Below, piece after piece: positions 17,312 through 26,968 of a stretch of DNA of 59,895 nt. Every line of letters starts with the position of its first letter. Positions within the stretch are counted from its first letter, which is position 1. The position numbers and the translations under genes were made by a program. This stretch comes from Steroidobacter sp. (GTDB taxonomy: Bacteria; Pseudomonadota; Gammaproteobacteria; Steroidobacterales; Steroidobacteraceae), in assembly GCA_025929585.1 (NCBI GenBank), contig JAICPY010000014.1, positions 1 to 59,895 of the forward strand, written 5' to 3'. Below the pieces are notes generated by a model. That model was not told where the DNA came from and did not search any database. It worked only from the letters and a program-made list of their open reading frames with translations.

Positions 17312-18700
17312 CTAGACGACCTCTTCTTCGGGCACCGAGAGAGGTCGCGCGGGTGTTTTGTCTTCCGGGTGTCGCATCGCGTCTTCTACGGGCTGAGGAC
17401 CTTTTCTCAGCAACTTCAGCAAGTAATACGTCCCCGAAACGAATACGAACAAGTAAACCGTTGCAAAGACAGCGAGCGAGGTGATCACGCTGCCTGGATT
17501 CAAGGGAGTTGCTGCCTCTTCAGTTCGCATCAATCCATAGATCACGTAAGGCTGGCGTCCGATTTCGGTCGTGTACCACCCCGCCAGGATGGCGATGAAA
17601 CCCGCAGGTGTCATGAAAGCCCATGCTCGGAGCAGCGATCGCGATTGCGCAAGCATGCCGCGCTTCCATTGAATGCCGGACCACACGACCACGAGAAGCA
17701 TCAGCACGCCGACACCGACCATCACGCGAAACGCGAAAAATACCGGCGCCACGGGCGGGCGGTCCTCGGGTGACACTTCTTTCAGCCCTTTGATCTCTCC
17801 GTCTGGGTCGTGCGTGATGATGATGCTGCCGAGCTTCGGAATCCCGACTGCATAACGGTTCTCTTCCTTCTCCTTATCCGGCCAGGCGAACAACAACAGC
17901 GGCGCGCCGCGCTCGGTTTCCCAGATTCCTTCCATCGCCGCGAGCTTCATAGGTTGATGCTCGTGGACCTTCAACCCGTGTATATCGCCGACGAAGATTT
18001 GGGTTGGAACGGCGATCGCGGCGAAAGCGATCGATAGCTTCAACATCAACGTCGCGCCTTCCTGATGACGGCGCTTCAGCAAGTACACTGCACTCACGCC
18101 GCCGATGACGAAGCAGGTCGTGAGATAGGCTGCGAGCACCATGTGCACGAGACGCACCGGAAACGAGGGATTGAAGATGATCTGAAACCAATCCGCTGCG
18201 TGGTAGATGCCATCGACGATCTCGTGTCCTCGCGGAGTGTGCATCCAGCTATTCGCGGAGATGATCCAAAAAGTCGAAACCAGCGTGCCAATAGCCACCA
18301 TGCACGTTGCGAAGAAATGCAGTTGCGGGGAGATGCGCCGCCAGCCGAATAACATCACGCCTAGAAAAGTCGCTTCCAGAAAGAACGCCGTAAGTACTTC
18401 ATAGGCGAGAAGTGGGCCGAGGATGTTGCCAGCCCGCGCCGACAGCTCGGCCCAATTCGTGCCGAACTGGAAGCTCATTACGATACCGGATACCACGCCG
18501 AGCGCGAATGAAACGGCGAAGATCTTCAACCAGAATAGATAAAGCTCACGCCACAGCGTGCGCTTGGTCTTGAGATACATGCCTGCGAGAAAGGCTAGCC
18601 AACTCGCAAGTCCGATCGTGAAAGCCGGAAAGATGATGTGAAAGCTGATCACGAATCCGAACTGGATGCGCGATAACAGCAATGTATCCGGATCGACCAT
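17312..18700 (-). CDS. cydA: Cytochrome bd-type quinol oxidase subunit I (CIO type)
   Basis: A 462-residue inner-membrane subunit carrying haems b558, b595 and d and the quinol site. The N-terminus LLSRIQFGFVISFHIIFP contains the conserved haem-ligand His. GLKVHEHQPMKLAAMEG and the late motif IGRQPYVIYGLMRT are characteristic. The Q-loop is short and GRQP carries Tyr/Val rather than the E. coli pattern, placing it with the cyanide-insensitive CIO subgroup. The gene lies directly after element HH8 and before HH7. No Shine-Dalgarno is evident upstream of the ATG. Confidence 0.95.
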   Translation of the reverse strand: MVDPDTLLLSRIQFGFVISFHIIFPAFTIGLASWLAFLAGMYLKTKRTLWRELYLFWLKIFAVSFALGVVSGIVMSFQFGTNWAELSARAGNILGPLLAYEVLTAFFLEATFLGVMLFGWRRISPQLHFFATCMVAIGTLVSTFWIISANSWMHTPRGHEIVDGIYHAADWFQIIFNPSFPVRLVHMVLAAYLTTCFVIGGVSAVYLLKRRHQEGATLMLKLSIAFAAIAVPTQIFVGDIHGLKVHEHQPMKLAAMEGIWETERGAPLLLFAWPDKEKEENRYAVGIPKLGSIIITHDPDGEIKGLKEVSPEDRPPVAPVFFAFRVMVGVGVLMLLVVVWSGIQWKRGMLAQSRSLLRAWAFMTPAGFIAILAGWYTTEIGRQPYVIYGLMRTEEAATPLNPGSVITSLAVFATVYLFVFVSGTYYLLKLLRKGPQPVEDAMRHPEDKTPARPLSVPEEEVV

Positions 18701-18750
18701 GTGCGGAATTGTGGACTGATATGGGAAGCGATGGGAAGAGAGGGATGAAG

Positions 18751-18858
18751 ATAGAGGTGATGTAAGTGATGAAAATGATGAAGGTTCAGATGGGAAAGCT
18801 TCGCACGTACGCTTTCTGACCTACATCACCTTCATCACGTCCATCACCTACGTCACTT
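18751..18858. repeat. Nonamer-arm hairpin HH8
   Basis: The left arm 18751-18790 has 9-base units of the GTGATGNAN type and ends in TTCAGA; the right arm 18816-18858 starts TCTGAC and carries the complement. It lies between cydA and the GH17-GT2 gene, whose last codons (EKVT) and stop are encoded by the arm. Confidence 0.85.
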
Positions 18859-21514
18859 TCTCTTGTGTATCCCTCACATCGCTCGGGGCACCCGCTTTGC
18901 CCAGCCAGCTCGCGGGGGGCGACAGTGCGCTGATGCTTGCGACGACGAAGGATGCTGCATAGGGGACGGACTGGATCAGTAGCACTGCGACCCAGAGTGA
19001 CAGATCGCCGCTTTGCAGCTCCTCGGGGATGCCGGGGAAATAGCTAGTGCCGAACGGGATCTCGTGAGTGAGTGCGTAGGCGCAAGCGAGCAACGCCACC
19101 AGCATCGCGATTTCTTGTTTGGATGCACCAAGAATCTCCCCGAATGCATGCTCGATCTTGTTCTTAGGTGTTCTCAAGAAAGGTTGCTTGCGAACGAACA
19201 GCGACTTCAAAACCGCCGTGCCGATCGTATGTGCGAGAGCCAGGCCCGCGATTGCCGCTGCAAGGGTCTCACGGACGTTCGCCCCCACACGAGAGACGTA
19301 CAAGTGTGCAAGCTTTACCAGTCTGAAAGTAAACATGGCAACGGGCACGAGCGAGAACATCACGAGCGGAGGTTCGATTCGGTGAGGCGCGACCAACATG
19401 GCGATCGACCAGGCAATCGCCGCTGCATTGAACAGCAGGTTGAATCCGTCGGCGGCCCAAGGCAGCCAGCCTGCAATGAAGTGATAGCGTTGGCCGGAAG
19501 TCAGGCGCATATCGGCAGGCCATAGCAATGCCCGAGCGTGCACGCGGAGAATCTGCATGGCGCCGAACGCCCAACGAAAACGCTGTTTCTTGTAGTCGAT
19601 GAAGGATTCGGGGATCAAACCGCGTCCATAGCTCTTCGGCAGATACTGTGCTTCGTAACCGTGCTCGAAGATGCGCAGGCCGAGCTCAGCATCTTCAGTG
19701 ATGCACCACTCGGCCCAACCTTCGATTCTCTGCAGTACCTCGCGTCTCACGAGCGTCATCGTGCCGTGTTGAATGATCGCGTTGCGTTCGTTGCGAGTGA
19801 CCATGCCGATCTGAAAGAACCCGCGATACTCGGCATAGCACATGGCCTTGAAGAGGTTCTCATCGCCATCGCGATAATCTTGAGGCGCTTGCACGATCGC
19901 GGTCTTCGCATCGCCAAAAGCTGGAATGAGATCTTTGAGCCAATTCGCTTCTACTTTGTAATCACTGTCGATGACAGCGATGAGCTCGACGTCCGCGGCC
20001 GTGTGCTTCAATGCAAAGTTCAACGCGCCGGCTTTGAACCCGCTCAGGGGTTCTACATGGAAGAATCGGAAGCGTTCGCCCAGTCGCGCGCAGTGTGCTT
20101 CCACAGGTTGCCAGACCGATACGTCTTTGGTGTTGTTGTCGACGACGATGATTTCGTAGTTCGGATACTCGAGCCGATCGAGCGCATCCAGTGTTTCGAT
20201 GAGCATGGCAGCGGGCTCGTTGTAAGCCGGTACATGGATCGAAACTTTCGGCAAATACCCATCGGCAGCCTCATCCGGAAAGGTTCGACGGCGAGAAGTG
20301 GCCCAATGCGCCTCGGCCCACTCATGCGCTTCGGCCAGCAACACCGCTATCACGAACAACATTCCTAAGATCAAAACGATGCCGATGAGCGCGCTCGCGA
20401 TCGTTAGATATTTTTGCGAATAGTCATAGACGACGAGCACGAGTGCCGTGGCGGCTGAGTACACCACAACCGCAAGAAAGCTTCGTCCACGTGTACCCAA
20501 AGTTTTGCTGTGGACGAAAAATAAGCCGAGCAGCAGTGCTGCGATGGAGACCGAAATGGCCGCGAGCTTTCGCCAGCCTGGTACTCGCACGATCGGCTCG
20601 ACGAAGGTGAGCTTCGGCTCGCGGTTGACGTTGTAGAGTCCCCAGTAGGCGCCCGCGGTACCTTCTTCACGCGCTTTCCAGGGCTGATCGAAGGCCTCTA
20701 CGATGTAGTAAACGTATCCTTCCTGCTTCGCCTTTCTAAGGAAGCGGCGCAGGAACAACGATTGGTTGCTCGAAGAGGCAACAGCGGCTTCGCGAGTGCG
20801 TCCGTCGGAAGGCCAGCCTACTTCAGCGATGATGATTTGCTTGCCTGGGAACGCACGATGAAGTTCCTCCATGCGCTCGGATAGATATTCGACTGCGATG
20901 TCGACGGGCACACCTTCCCAATAGGGCAGCAAATGAACCGCGATGTAGTCGACGTGTTCGGCGAGCTCCGGATGCTTCAGCCACACGTGCCATGGCTCGG
21001 CGGTGCTCACAGGTTGTCGCACCGCCTCGCGAGCTCGATCCAAATAGGAGAGTAGTTGGCCGATAGTCGTATCGCCGCGCCACAAAGCTTCGTTTCCGAC
21101 GATCACGCGGATGACGCTTGGATGTTCTTGCGCCAACCGAATTGCATTCGCGAGCTCCTGTTCATTCGCGGTTCCGTCCCGGTTGACCCAGCTACCCAGG
21201 GTCACCTTGATCTGGTATTTCGACGCGAGCTCCGGGATGTGCGACAGCGAATTTAGAGTGGAGTACGTGCGTACGGCGGCGGTCGATGCCATCGACAGCA
21301 AGCGCAGGTCTGCATCGATTTGCTCGACCGTCGGGAATGTCCCTTGTGCCGGCGCCTGTCCGGCTCGGAAAGGGGAGAACGCGACACCCTGCAAGCCGCG
21401 ATCGGGCCAACTCGGCTCATCGGCCGGACGATTGATCCAGGCCCACAAGCCGAACGTGATCGCCGCGAACACGATCGCGACGAGCAAGCCCGAAATCTTC
21501 AGGGACGCGAGCAT
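18848..21514 (-). CDS. Bifunctional GH17 glucosidase-like / GT2 glycosyltransferase membrane protein
   Basis: An 888-residue fusion. After an N-terminal membrane helix, residues 40-310 form a GH17-type (beta-1,3-glucan-acting) domain with the acid/base Glu in IVGNEAL (142) and nucleophile Glu in IIAEVGWPSDG (231). Two hydrophobic segments (318-335, 346-395) lead to a GT2 domain with HVPAYNEP, IDSD (about 515), CITED (about 587) and KKQRFRWAFG, then further membrane helices. Similar fusions (NdvB/NdvC-like) make or remodel beta-1,3 or cyclic beta-glucans. The start at 21514 is preferred because the helix follows at once; an in-frame ATG at 21538 is possible. The 3' end lies in HH8. Confidence 0.9.
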   Translation of the reverse strand: MLASLKISGLLVAIVFAAITFGLWAWINRPADEPSWPDRGLQGVAFSPFRAGQAPAQGTFPTVEQIDADLRLLSMASTAAVRTYSTLNSLSHIPELASKYQIKVTLGSWVNRDGTANEQELANAIRLAQEHPSVIRVIVGNEALWRGDTTIGQLLSYLDRAREAVRQPVSTAEPWHVWLKHPELAEHVDYIAVHLLPYWEGVPVDIAVEYLSERMEELHRAFPGKQIIIAEVGWPSDGRTREAAVASSSNQSLFLRRFLRKAKQEGYVYYIVEAFDQPWKAREEGTAGAYWGLYNVNREPKLTFVEPIVRVPGWRKLAAISVSIAALLLGLFFVHSKTLGTRGRSFLAVVVYSAATALVLVVYDYSQKYLTIASALIGIVLILGMLFVIAVLLAEAHEWAEAHWATSRRRTFPDEAADGYLPKVSIHVPAYNEPAAMLIETLDALDRLEYPNYEIIVVDNNTKDVSVWQPVEAHCARLGERFRFFHVEPLSGFKAGALNFALKHTAADVELIAVIDSDYKVEANWLKDLIPAFGDAKTAIVQAPQDYRDGDENLFKAMCYAEYRGFFQIGMVTRNERNAIIQHGTMTLVRREVLQRIEGWAEWCITEDAELGLRIFEHGYEAQYLPKSYGRGLIPESFIDYKKQRFRWAFGAMQILRVHARALLWPADMRLTSGQRYHFIAGWLPWAADGFNLLFNAAAIAWSIAMLVAPHRIEPPLVMFSLVPVAMFTFRLVKLAHLYVSRVGANVRETLAAAIAGLALAHTIGTAVLKSLFVRKQPFLRTPKNKIEHAFGEILGASKQEIAMLVALLACAYALTHEIPFGTSYFPGIPEELQSGDLSLWVAVLLIQSVPYAASFVVASISALSPPASWLGKAGAPSDVRDTQEKVT

Positions 21515-21622
21515 GTAAACAACGCAAGCCTCATCCAATAATGGCGAGACATGTTAACGTAGCGCACGCTGGGCAGCGCGAGCATACCGGCGGTGCGCCA
21601 GTGAAACGCGAGGAGTCGCCGA

Positions 21623-22312
21623 ATGCGTACAGGTGGAGAGATGAGTGGACCAAAATACCTGCGAGTGATGCAGCGAGTACACCTACTGCCGTGGTTTGCG
21701 TTGGTGGGAATGGTGGCAGCGCTGAGCTTAGGCAAGCCCGCCATCGCAAGTGAATCGGAGAATGAGTTCAACCGATTCGAGATCACGCCGTTCGCAGGCT
21801 ACATGGTGGGTGGGGAATTCGAAGATCCCGCCGATGGGAGCGAACGAGATCTGGATGAAGGGAGTAATCTGGGCTTGATCGTCGATGTTGCCGCGGAATC
21901 ATGGCGGCATTATGAAATCCTCTTCGCGGACCTCGACTCCGAGGTCGATGGAACGAGTCCTTTCGATCTGAAGGTGCAGTATCTGCAGGTCGGCGGCACG
22001 GTCAGTCACCCGGATGCCGAACACGTGATCCCGTATTTCGCGATGACGATCGGCGCTGCCCGCTTCAGCCCCGACGCCGCTGGCTTGGATGACGAGACCA
22101 AGTTTGCCTTTTCGGCGGGCGGAGGAGTTCGCGTCCCAATCACCGATCACTTGGGAGTGCGTTTCGATGCACGCGCCTTCGTCACGGTACTGGACTCCGA
22201 TGGCGATTTGTTCTGCGCCTCCGAAGGGGGTGTCGGTACCTGCGACATTCGCGCGAAGTCCGACACCTTCCTGCAATACGCCGCATCGCTGGGCCTAACG
22301 TTCGCTTTCTGA
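21623..22312 (+). CDS. Outer-membrane beta-barrel protein
   Basis: A 229-residue exported protein. A hydrophobic signal segment (about 22-42) ends AIAS, giving a mature protein of about 185 residues made of alternating strands (FEITPFAGYMVGGEF, GVRVPITDHLGVRFDARAF) and ending LGLTFAF, a terminal Phe as expected for barrel assembly. It resembles the small OmpW/OmpA-like eight-strand porin-fold proteins; the function is unknown. The start at 21623 has an excellent GAGGAG site; an internal ATG at 21641 also has an AGG upstream and would give a more usual signal peptide length. It is divergent from the GH17-GT2 gene. Confidence 0.82.
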   Translation: MRTGGEMSGPKYLRVMQRVHLLPWFALVGMVAALSLGKPAIASESENEFNRFEITPFAGYMVGGEFEDPADGSERDLDEGSNLGLIVDVAAESWRHYEILFADLDSEVDGTSPFDLKVQYLQVGGTVSHPDAEHVIPYFAMTIGAARFSPDAAGLDDETKFAFSAGGGVRVPITDHLGVRFDARAFVTVLDSDGDLFCASEGGVGTCDIRAKSDTFLQYAASLGLTFAF

Positions 22313-22432
22313 CTCCCACTACTTCGTCACTGCCGCTGCGACAACCAGCGGCACTGCCCACAAGAAACGCGCTGTCTTAGTTAGTTTCCATCGCTCTTCG
22401 CGCGACCCGCGAAGCGAATGAAGTCGGCGCAG

Positions 22433-22472
22433 CCGCTTCTTGGCCATCCGCTATCCGCCATCCGCTTCTTCT
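22433..22472. repeat. Half heptamer-arm element HH9 (right arm)
   Basis: A run of CATCCGC/CTATCCG units, the complement of GGCGGAT-type arms. No left arm is found; upstream at 22395-22416 there is a separate palindrome CTTCGCG/CGCGAAG which may end the barrel-protein transcript. It immediately precedes the ABC ATPase gene start. Confidence 0.55.
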
Positions 22473-22476
22473 CTCC

Positions 22477-23163
22477 ATGCTTCTCATTGACAACGTCGCA
22501 AAGACCTTCGGCTCACAACCTGCGCGCGAAGTGTTGAGCGATGTTTCGCTGCGGATTTGCGCTGGCCAATATATCGCCATCATGGGCGAGTCGGGCAGCG
22601 GCAAGTCGACGTTGCTCAATTTGATCGCCGGACTCGATCTACCTGATCGAGGTCGAGTGATATTCGAAGGACGAGTTCTTTCAGAACTGGATGACTCGCA
22701 GCGTACGATTCTACGGCGTGCGCACCTGGGCTTCGTGTTTCAAGCGTTTCATCTGCTTCCGCACTTGAGCCTCGAGCGCAATGTCGGTCTGCCGCTCGCT
22801 CTCAATGGGATTCACGGCGCACGCGCTCAGCAGCGGATCGACGAGATCCTCGATGCAGTGGGGCTTTCGTCTCGTAGGCGAAGCATGCCGGCGAATCTTT
22901 CGGGAGGCGAAATGCAGCGCGCAGCCGTTGCAAGAGCGCTGGTGCATCGACCGAAGCTCGTGCTAGCGGATGAGCCGACGGGGAACCTGGATGCCGAATC
23001 CGCTCAAGAAGTTCTCGCGCTACTGCGAATACAGCTCAAGCAGGACGGCGCGGCAGGGATCCTCGTAACGCATTCGCCTGCAGCTGCTGAAACGACAGAT
23101 GAAATTTTTCGTTTGCACCGGGGCCGCTTAAGTGCCAGCACATCTGTCCATGAAACGATATGA
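22477..23163 (+). CDS. ABC transporter ATP-binding protein (LolD/MacB-like)
   Basis: A 228-residue ABC ATPase. Walker A GESGSGKST, Q-loop region FVFQAFHLLPHL, signature LSGGEMQR and Walker B LVLADEPTGNLD are all intact, and the switch His is in VTHSP. The sequence type matches the LolD/MacB class that works with FtsX-fold permeases. Its stop overlaps the ATG of the permease (ATGA). With the permease and the lipocalin-like protein it forms an AttEFGH-like exporter set. The substrate is unknown. Confidence 0.95.
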   Translation: MLLIDNVAKTFGSQPAREVLSDVSLRICAGQYIAIMGESGSGKSTLLNLIAGLDLPDRGRVIFEGRVLSELDDSQRTILRRAHLGFVFQAFHLLPHLSLERNVGLPLALNGIHGARAQQRIDEILDAVGLSSRRRSMPANLSGGEMQRAAVARALVHRPKLVLADEPTGNLDAESAQEVLALLRIQLKQDGAAGILVTHSPAAAETTDEIFRLHRGRLSASTSVHETI

Positions 23164-25688
23164 GCGCGGCGGCATTCGTAGTACTCGACGCGGTGGTGCT
23201 CAGGCCCATGCGACGCAACCTCGCCCGAACTACGCTGGCTGTGTTGGCGATTGCTTTGGGAATCGCGCTTGGGTCGTCTATCTATTTGATCAACCGCTCG
23301 GCAGCGGATGAGATCTCGCTCGCCGCCCGAAGTCTATATGGCCTGGCCGATCTCTCGGTCGAATCCGTCGGCGAGACATTGCAAGACACGTTGTATCCAA
23401 GTATCGCGCGACTACCTGGCGTCGCGGTCGCAAGCCCAGAGATCGAGATCGAGGCGAGGCTCGCCGATCGGCCGCGAGCTTCCATCAAGCTCATTGGTGT
23501 GGATGCTTTCCGGTACGCCGAGATGCAGCCGGCCATTGCACGAACGGGCAACGATTCTGATGTGGCGCTCGAGCTTTTGAATCCGAGTTCGGTATTCCTC
23601 AGCGCCACCGCTGCACGCGAGCTTGGCTTGTCAAAAGGCGAGGTTTTGAATGTGCAGGTCGGTCTGAGGGTGGAACCGCTCGAGATCGCAGGAGTGCTCC
23701 CCGCGAACGTGTTGCGTGAGTCTGCGGGATTGATCGACATCGCAACGGCGCAATGGAAATTCGATCGACTCGGGCGTTTATCGCGCATCAACTTGCGTCT
23801 GAAGAGCGGTGTCTCGCTGAAGCAAATGAAATCGAGTCTGCAGCAACTGCAGCAAGGGCAGGCGCTGCGAATCACGACACCCGGTGAGGCAACCGACGAT
23901 GCCTTGCGATTGTCTCGGGCTTACCGCGCAAATCTCACCGCGCTTGCACTGGTCGCACTATTCACCGGCGGTTTCCTCGTCTACTCGACACAAGCTCTCA
24001 TGGCACTGCGCCGACGTCGCGAATTCGCGATCCTGCATGCGCTCGGCGTCACTCGCCTTCAACAGCTCTGGCTCAATTTGTCGGCGACGGCAGTATTGGG
24101 CCTGCTTGGTTCGGCGATCGGAATTGCACTCGGAGTGCTGCTGGCGAATGTGGGCCTCAGGACCTTGGGCCAAGCGGTCGGTGCGGGATACTTCTCGCAG
24201 AACGCTGCGCCGGTGAACTTGCATCCCGTCGAGATCGCATTGTTCGCTGCAGTGGGCATGCTCGTTGCGCTGGCAGGCGCGTTGCGGCCTTCGCTCGAGG
24301 CATCGAAAGTCTCTACGGCGGCAGCGCTGAAAGCCGGCGATGTCCTGAGTGCCTATTCTCCGGCGAATCCCGTTGCGCTCACGCTTGCTTTTCTGCTGGG
24401 GATCGCAGTGCTGTTGGTGCCTCCGATCGCCGGGCTTCCGCTGCCTGGTTACGTTTCGATCGCGATCCTGCTGATTGCGACCGTTGCCGCCATGCCTGCG
24501 TTCATTCGGGCCGTATTGAAGATTCGGCCGAAGACCAATTTCGTCGCCTACGAGATCGCCATCGCTGAGTTGGCCGGCACTGCTCGTTACGCTGCACTCA
24601 GCGTATCGGCCATCGTCGTTAGCTTTAGTCTGATGGTCGCAATGGCCATCATGGTGAGCTCGTTCCGAACCTCGCTAGATGAGTGGACGCAGAAGATGCT
24701 ACCCGCCGATCTCTACTTGCGTGTTGGCTACGTTGGACAATCCGCACACATGGACGAATCGCTCGCGCGTTCGTTGGCGACACTATCCGGTGTGAGCCGG
24801 ATAGAAGTGAGCCGGCTTTCGGAGGCGAGCTTGAATCCCGAGCTGCCGCCAGTCGTGCTCATTGCAAGGTCGTTCGATGTGGATGCCATTGAGGATTCGC
24901 TATGGATCACGGCAAAGGCGACGGCTCGTGCACCCGACGACACGACGCCCATCTGGGTCAGCGAGGCGGCAGCGGATCTGTTTGACCTTGCAGCAGGGGA
25001 TCTGATCGAGATGCAAGTCGGCGAAGCGAGGCTTGAGACTTTCGTCCAAGGTTTATGGCGCGACTATGAACATCAGAACGGCGCGATACTGATTCAACGC
25101 GATACCTACACGCGCTTGAATGGCGATCGGGCGATCAACACCATTTGGTTCTGGCTGAGCGAAGATGCCTCATTACGATCGGTTCGGGATGCACTCGTTG
25201 CAAACCTTCCGCCGGGGGTTCAGTACGACATCCGACAGCCCGGGGAGATCCGCCAGTTATCGCTGCGCGCATTCGATCGAACGTTCGCGATTACCTATGT
25301 GCTGGAGATCGTTGCGGTAGCGATCGGGCTTTTTGGCATCGCTGCAGGTATCTCGGCACAAGTGCTGGCGCGTCGCGGAGAATTCGGTGCTCTTCGACAC
25401 ATCGGTTTTACGCGTGGGCAGATTGGCGGCATGTTGGCAATCGAGGGCAGTGTGCTCGGTGCAATGGGTGTGCTCGCGGGTCTTGCGATGGGCGTCGTCG
25501 TCAGCTTGATTCTGATCTACATCGTGAATCGGCAGTCGTTCCATTGGAGCATGGACCTGCATGCTCCTGTTTCGCTGCTCACATCGTTGGCACTAGCGCT
25601 CGTGGCATGCTCTGCATTGATCGCGCTGCTGAGTGGACGGCAGGCAATGGGCGTAGATGTCGTGCGGGCGGTGAAGGAGGACTGGTGA
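23160..25688 (+). CDS. ABC transporter permease, FtsX family
   Basis: An 842-residue permease with the double FtsX layout: an N-terminal helix (about 18-40), a large periplasmic MacB-type domain (45-240), three helices (250-370), a second block with two helices (405-450), a helix near 475-495, another periplasmic domain (500-700) and three final helices. LRRRREFAILHALGVTR and the later RRGEFGALRHIGFTR are the two coupling-helix regions that contact the ATPase. It overlaps the ATPase gene by four bases and the next gene starts inside its stop (GTGA), so the three are one translational unit. Confidence 0.92.
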   Translation: MSAAAFVVLDAVVLRPMRRNLARTTLAVLAIALGIALGSSIYLINRSAADEISLAARSLYGLADLSVESVGETLQDTLYPSIARLPGVAVASPEIEIEARLADRPRASIKLIGVDAFRYAEMQPAIARTGNDSDVALELLNPSSVFLSATAARELGLSKGEVLNVQVGLRVEPLEIAGVLPANVLRESAGLIDIATAQWKFDRLGRLSRINLRLKSGVSLKQMKSSLQQLQQGQALRITTPGEATDDALRLSRAYRANLTALALVALFTGGFLVYSTQALMALRRRREFAILHALGVTRLQQLWLNLSATAVLGLLGSAIGIALGVLLANVGLRTLGQAVGAGYFSQNAAPVNLHPVEIALFAAVGMLVALAGALRPSLEASKVSTAAALKAGDVLSAYSPANPVALTLAFLLGIAVLLVPPIAGLPLPGYVSIAILLIATVAAMPAFIRAVLKIRPKTNFVAYEIAIAELAGTARYAALSVSAIVVSFSLMVAMAIMVSSFRTSLDEWTQKMLPADLYLRVGYVGQSAHMDESLARSLATLSGVSRIEVSRLSEASLNPELPPVVLIARSFDVDAIEDSLWITAKATARAPDDTTPIWVSEAAADLFDLAAGDLIEMQVGEARLETFVQGLWRDYEHQNGAILIQRDTYTRLNGDRAINTIWFWLSEDASLRSVRDALVANLPPGVQYDIRQPGEIRQLSLRAFDRTFAITYVLEIVAVAIGLFGIAAGISAQVLARRGEFGALRHIGFTRGQIGGMLAIEGSVLGAMGVLAGLAMGVVVSLILIYIVNRQSFHWSMDLHAPVSLLTSLALALVACSALIALLSGRQAMGVDVVRAVKEDW

Positions 25689-26878
25689 GGCGCGCGGTGC
25701 GAAGTGGGGGCGCTCTATGGGGGTTCCCGTTGGTCTCGGCATTTGTGCTGCATGAGGCTAGCAGTCGCGCATTGCGGATACTGCATTCTGCCCTCGACAA
25801 ACTCTGCGTATTGATCATCGCGGCGCTCGCTCCAGCGCTCGCTTTATCGCAGGCCGCTGGCCGCACGCCCGACTCCGTCATCTACCCCGAAGTCACCCCT
25901 GGCTACACACTTTCATTTCCGCGCGACGAAGGCAGTCATCCCGATTTTCGCATCGAGTGGTGGTACATCACCGGGTGGCTCGAAGATGCAGAGAAACAGC
26001 CGCTCGGTTTTCAGGTGACATTTTTTCGGCATCGCCCTGGCGCTGACGAGCAGAATCCATCGCGTTTTGCAGCCAAGCAATTGCTGTTCGCGCACGTCGC
26101 CGTCAGCGATCCGCGCCGCGGCGAGCTAGTGCGTGCAGAGCGATCCGCGCGATCGGGGTTCTCGCTTGCTGAAGCGCGAGAGAATCAGCTCGATGTACAT
26201 ATCGATGATTGGGCGCTTCGCAAGCACGCAGATGTCTATCGGGCGCAGATCGAGGCCGAGAATGTCTCGATCGACCTTGAGTTCCAGCCGACGCAAGCAC
26301 CCCTGCTGCAGGGCGAGGAGGGATTCAGCCGAAAAGGACCGGAGCTCGAGTCCGCCAGTTACTACTACAGCCTGCCTCAATTACGAACGAGCGGCACGAT
26401 CATCGTTCGGGGTCGCGAGCTCGCCGTCCGCGGAATGGCTTGGTTCGACCACGAGTGGTCGAGCGCCATGATGGATGAAGCAGCGAGCGGCTGGGATTGG
26501 GTCGGGCTCAACCTCGAGGATGGCAGCGCGGTCGCGGCTGCCCGGATGCGAGGCCGACGAACGAGTGAGCACTGGGCCGCTGCGACGTGGCGTTCGCCGA
26601 CCGGCACGTCGCCTCAGACGTACGGACCCGAAGAGATTGCTTGGAAGCCTCTGCGACACTGGCGCTCACCTCGCACCAGTATCGAATACCCCGTCGAGTG
26701 GCAAATTCAGATCGGTGCCCGCGTGCTAACGCTCAAGCCTTTGATGGACGACCAGGAAAACGACGCACGCGGCAGTACCGGCACCTTGTACTGGGAAGGT
26801 GCGGTGCGAGCGTTCGAGAACGAAAAAGAGATCGGGAAGGGATATTTGGAGCTGACGGGGTATGGGGAGGGGAAGTGA
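25685..26878 (+). CDS. AttH/CrtC-like lipocalin-fold exported protein
   Basis: A 397-residue protein of the AttH/carotenoid-1,2-hydratase-like family. The conserved N-terminal motif EWWYITGWLE and the later GMAWFDHEWSS are visible; AttH-type proteins have two lipocalin-like barrels. A hydrophobic segment at about residues 38-57 (LCVLIIAALAPALALSQA) suggests export or anchoring. I start it at the GTG at 25685, overlapping the permease stop, because the upstream reading frame lies inside the permease. In AttEFGH operons the H protein accompanies an FtsX-type ABC transporter; a periplasmic lipid-handling role is inferred. The 3' end lies in element HH10. Confidence 0.88.
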   Translation: MRRAVRSGGALWGFPLVSAFVLHEASSRALRILHSALDKLCVLIIAALAPALALSQAAGRTPDSVIYPEVTPGYTLSFPRDEGSHPDFRIEWWYITGWLEDAEKQPLGFQVTFFRHRPGADEQNPSRFAAKQLLFAHVAVSDPRRGELVRAERSARSGFSLAEARENQLDVHIDDWALRKHADVYRAQIEAENVSIDLEFQPTQAPLLQGEEGFSRKGPELESASYYYSLPQLRTSGTIIVRGRELAVRGMAWFDHEWSSAMMDEAASGWDWVGLNLEDGSAVAAARMRGRRTSEHWAAATWRSPTGTSPQTYGPEEIAWKPLRHWRSPRTSIEYPVEWQIQIGARVLTLKPLMDDQENDARGSTGTLYWEGAVRAFENEKEIGKGYLELTGYGEGK

Positions 26879-26968
26879 TGGAGCTGATGTAAGTGATGGA
26901 GGTGATGAAGGTAAGAGCGGGTTCTTCGTTCTGACCTACGTCACTTCCATCACATTCATCACTTACTT
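26872..26968. repeat. Nonamer-arm hairpin HH10
   Basis: Arms 26872-26912 and 26930-26968, unit type GTGATGNAN and complement, with TCTGAC opening the right arm. The left arm overlaps the AttH-like gene end; the right arm overlaps the SPOR gene stop. These two genes converge, so the hairpin could act in both transcripts. Confidence 0.9.
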
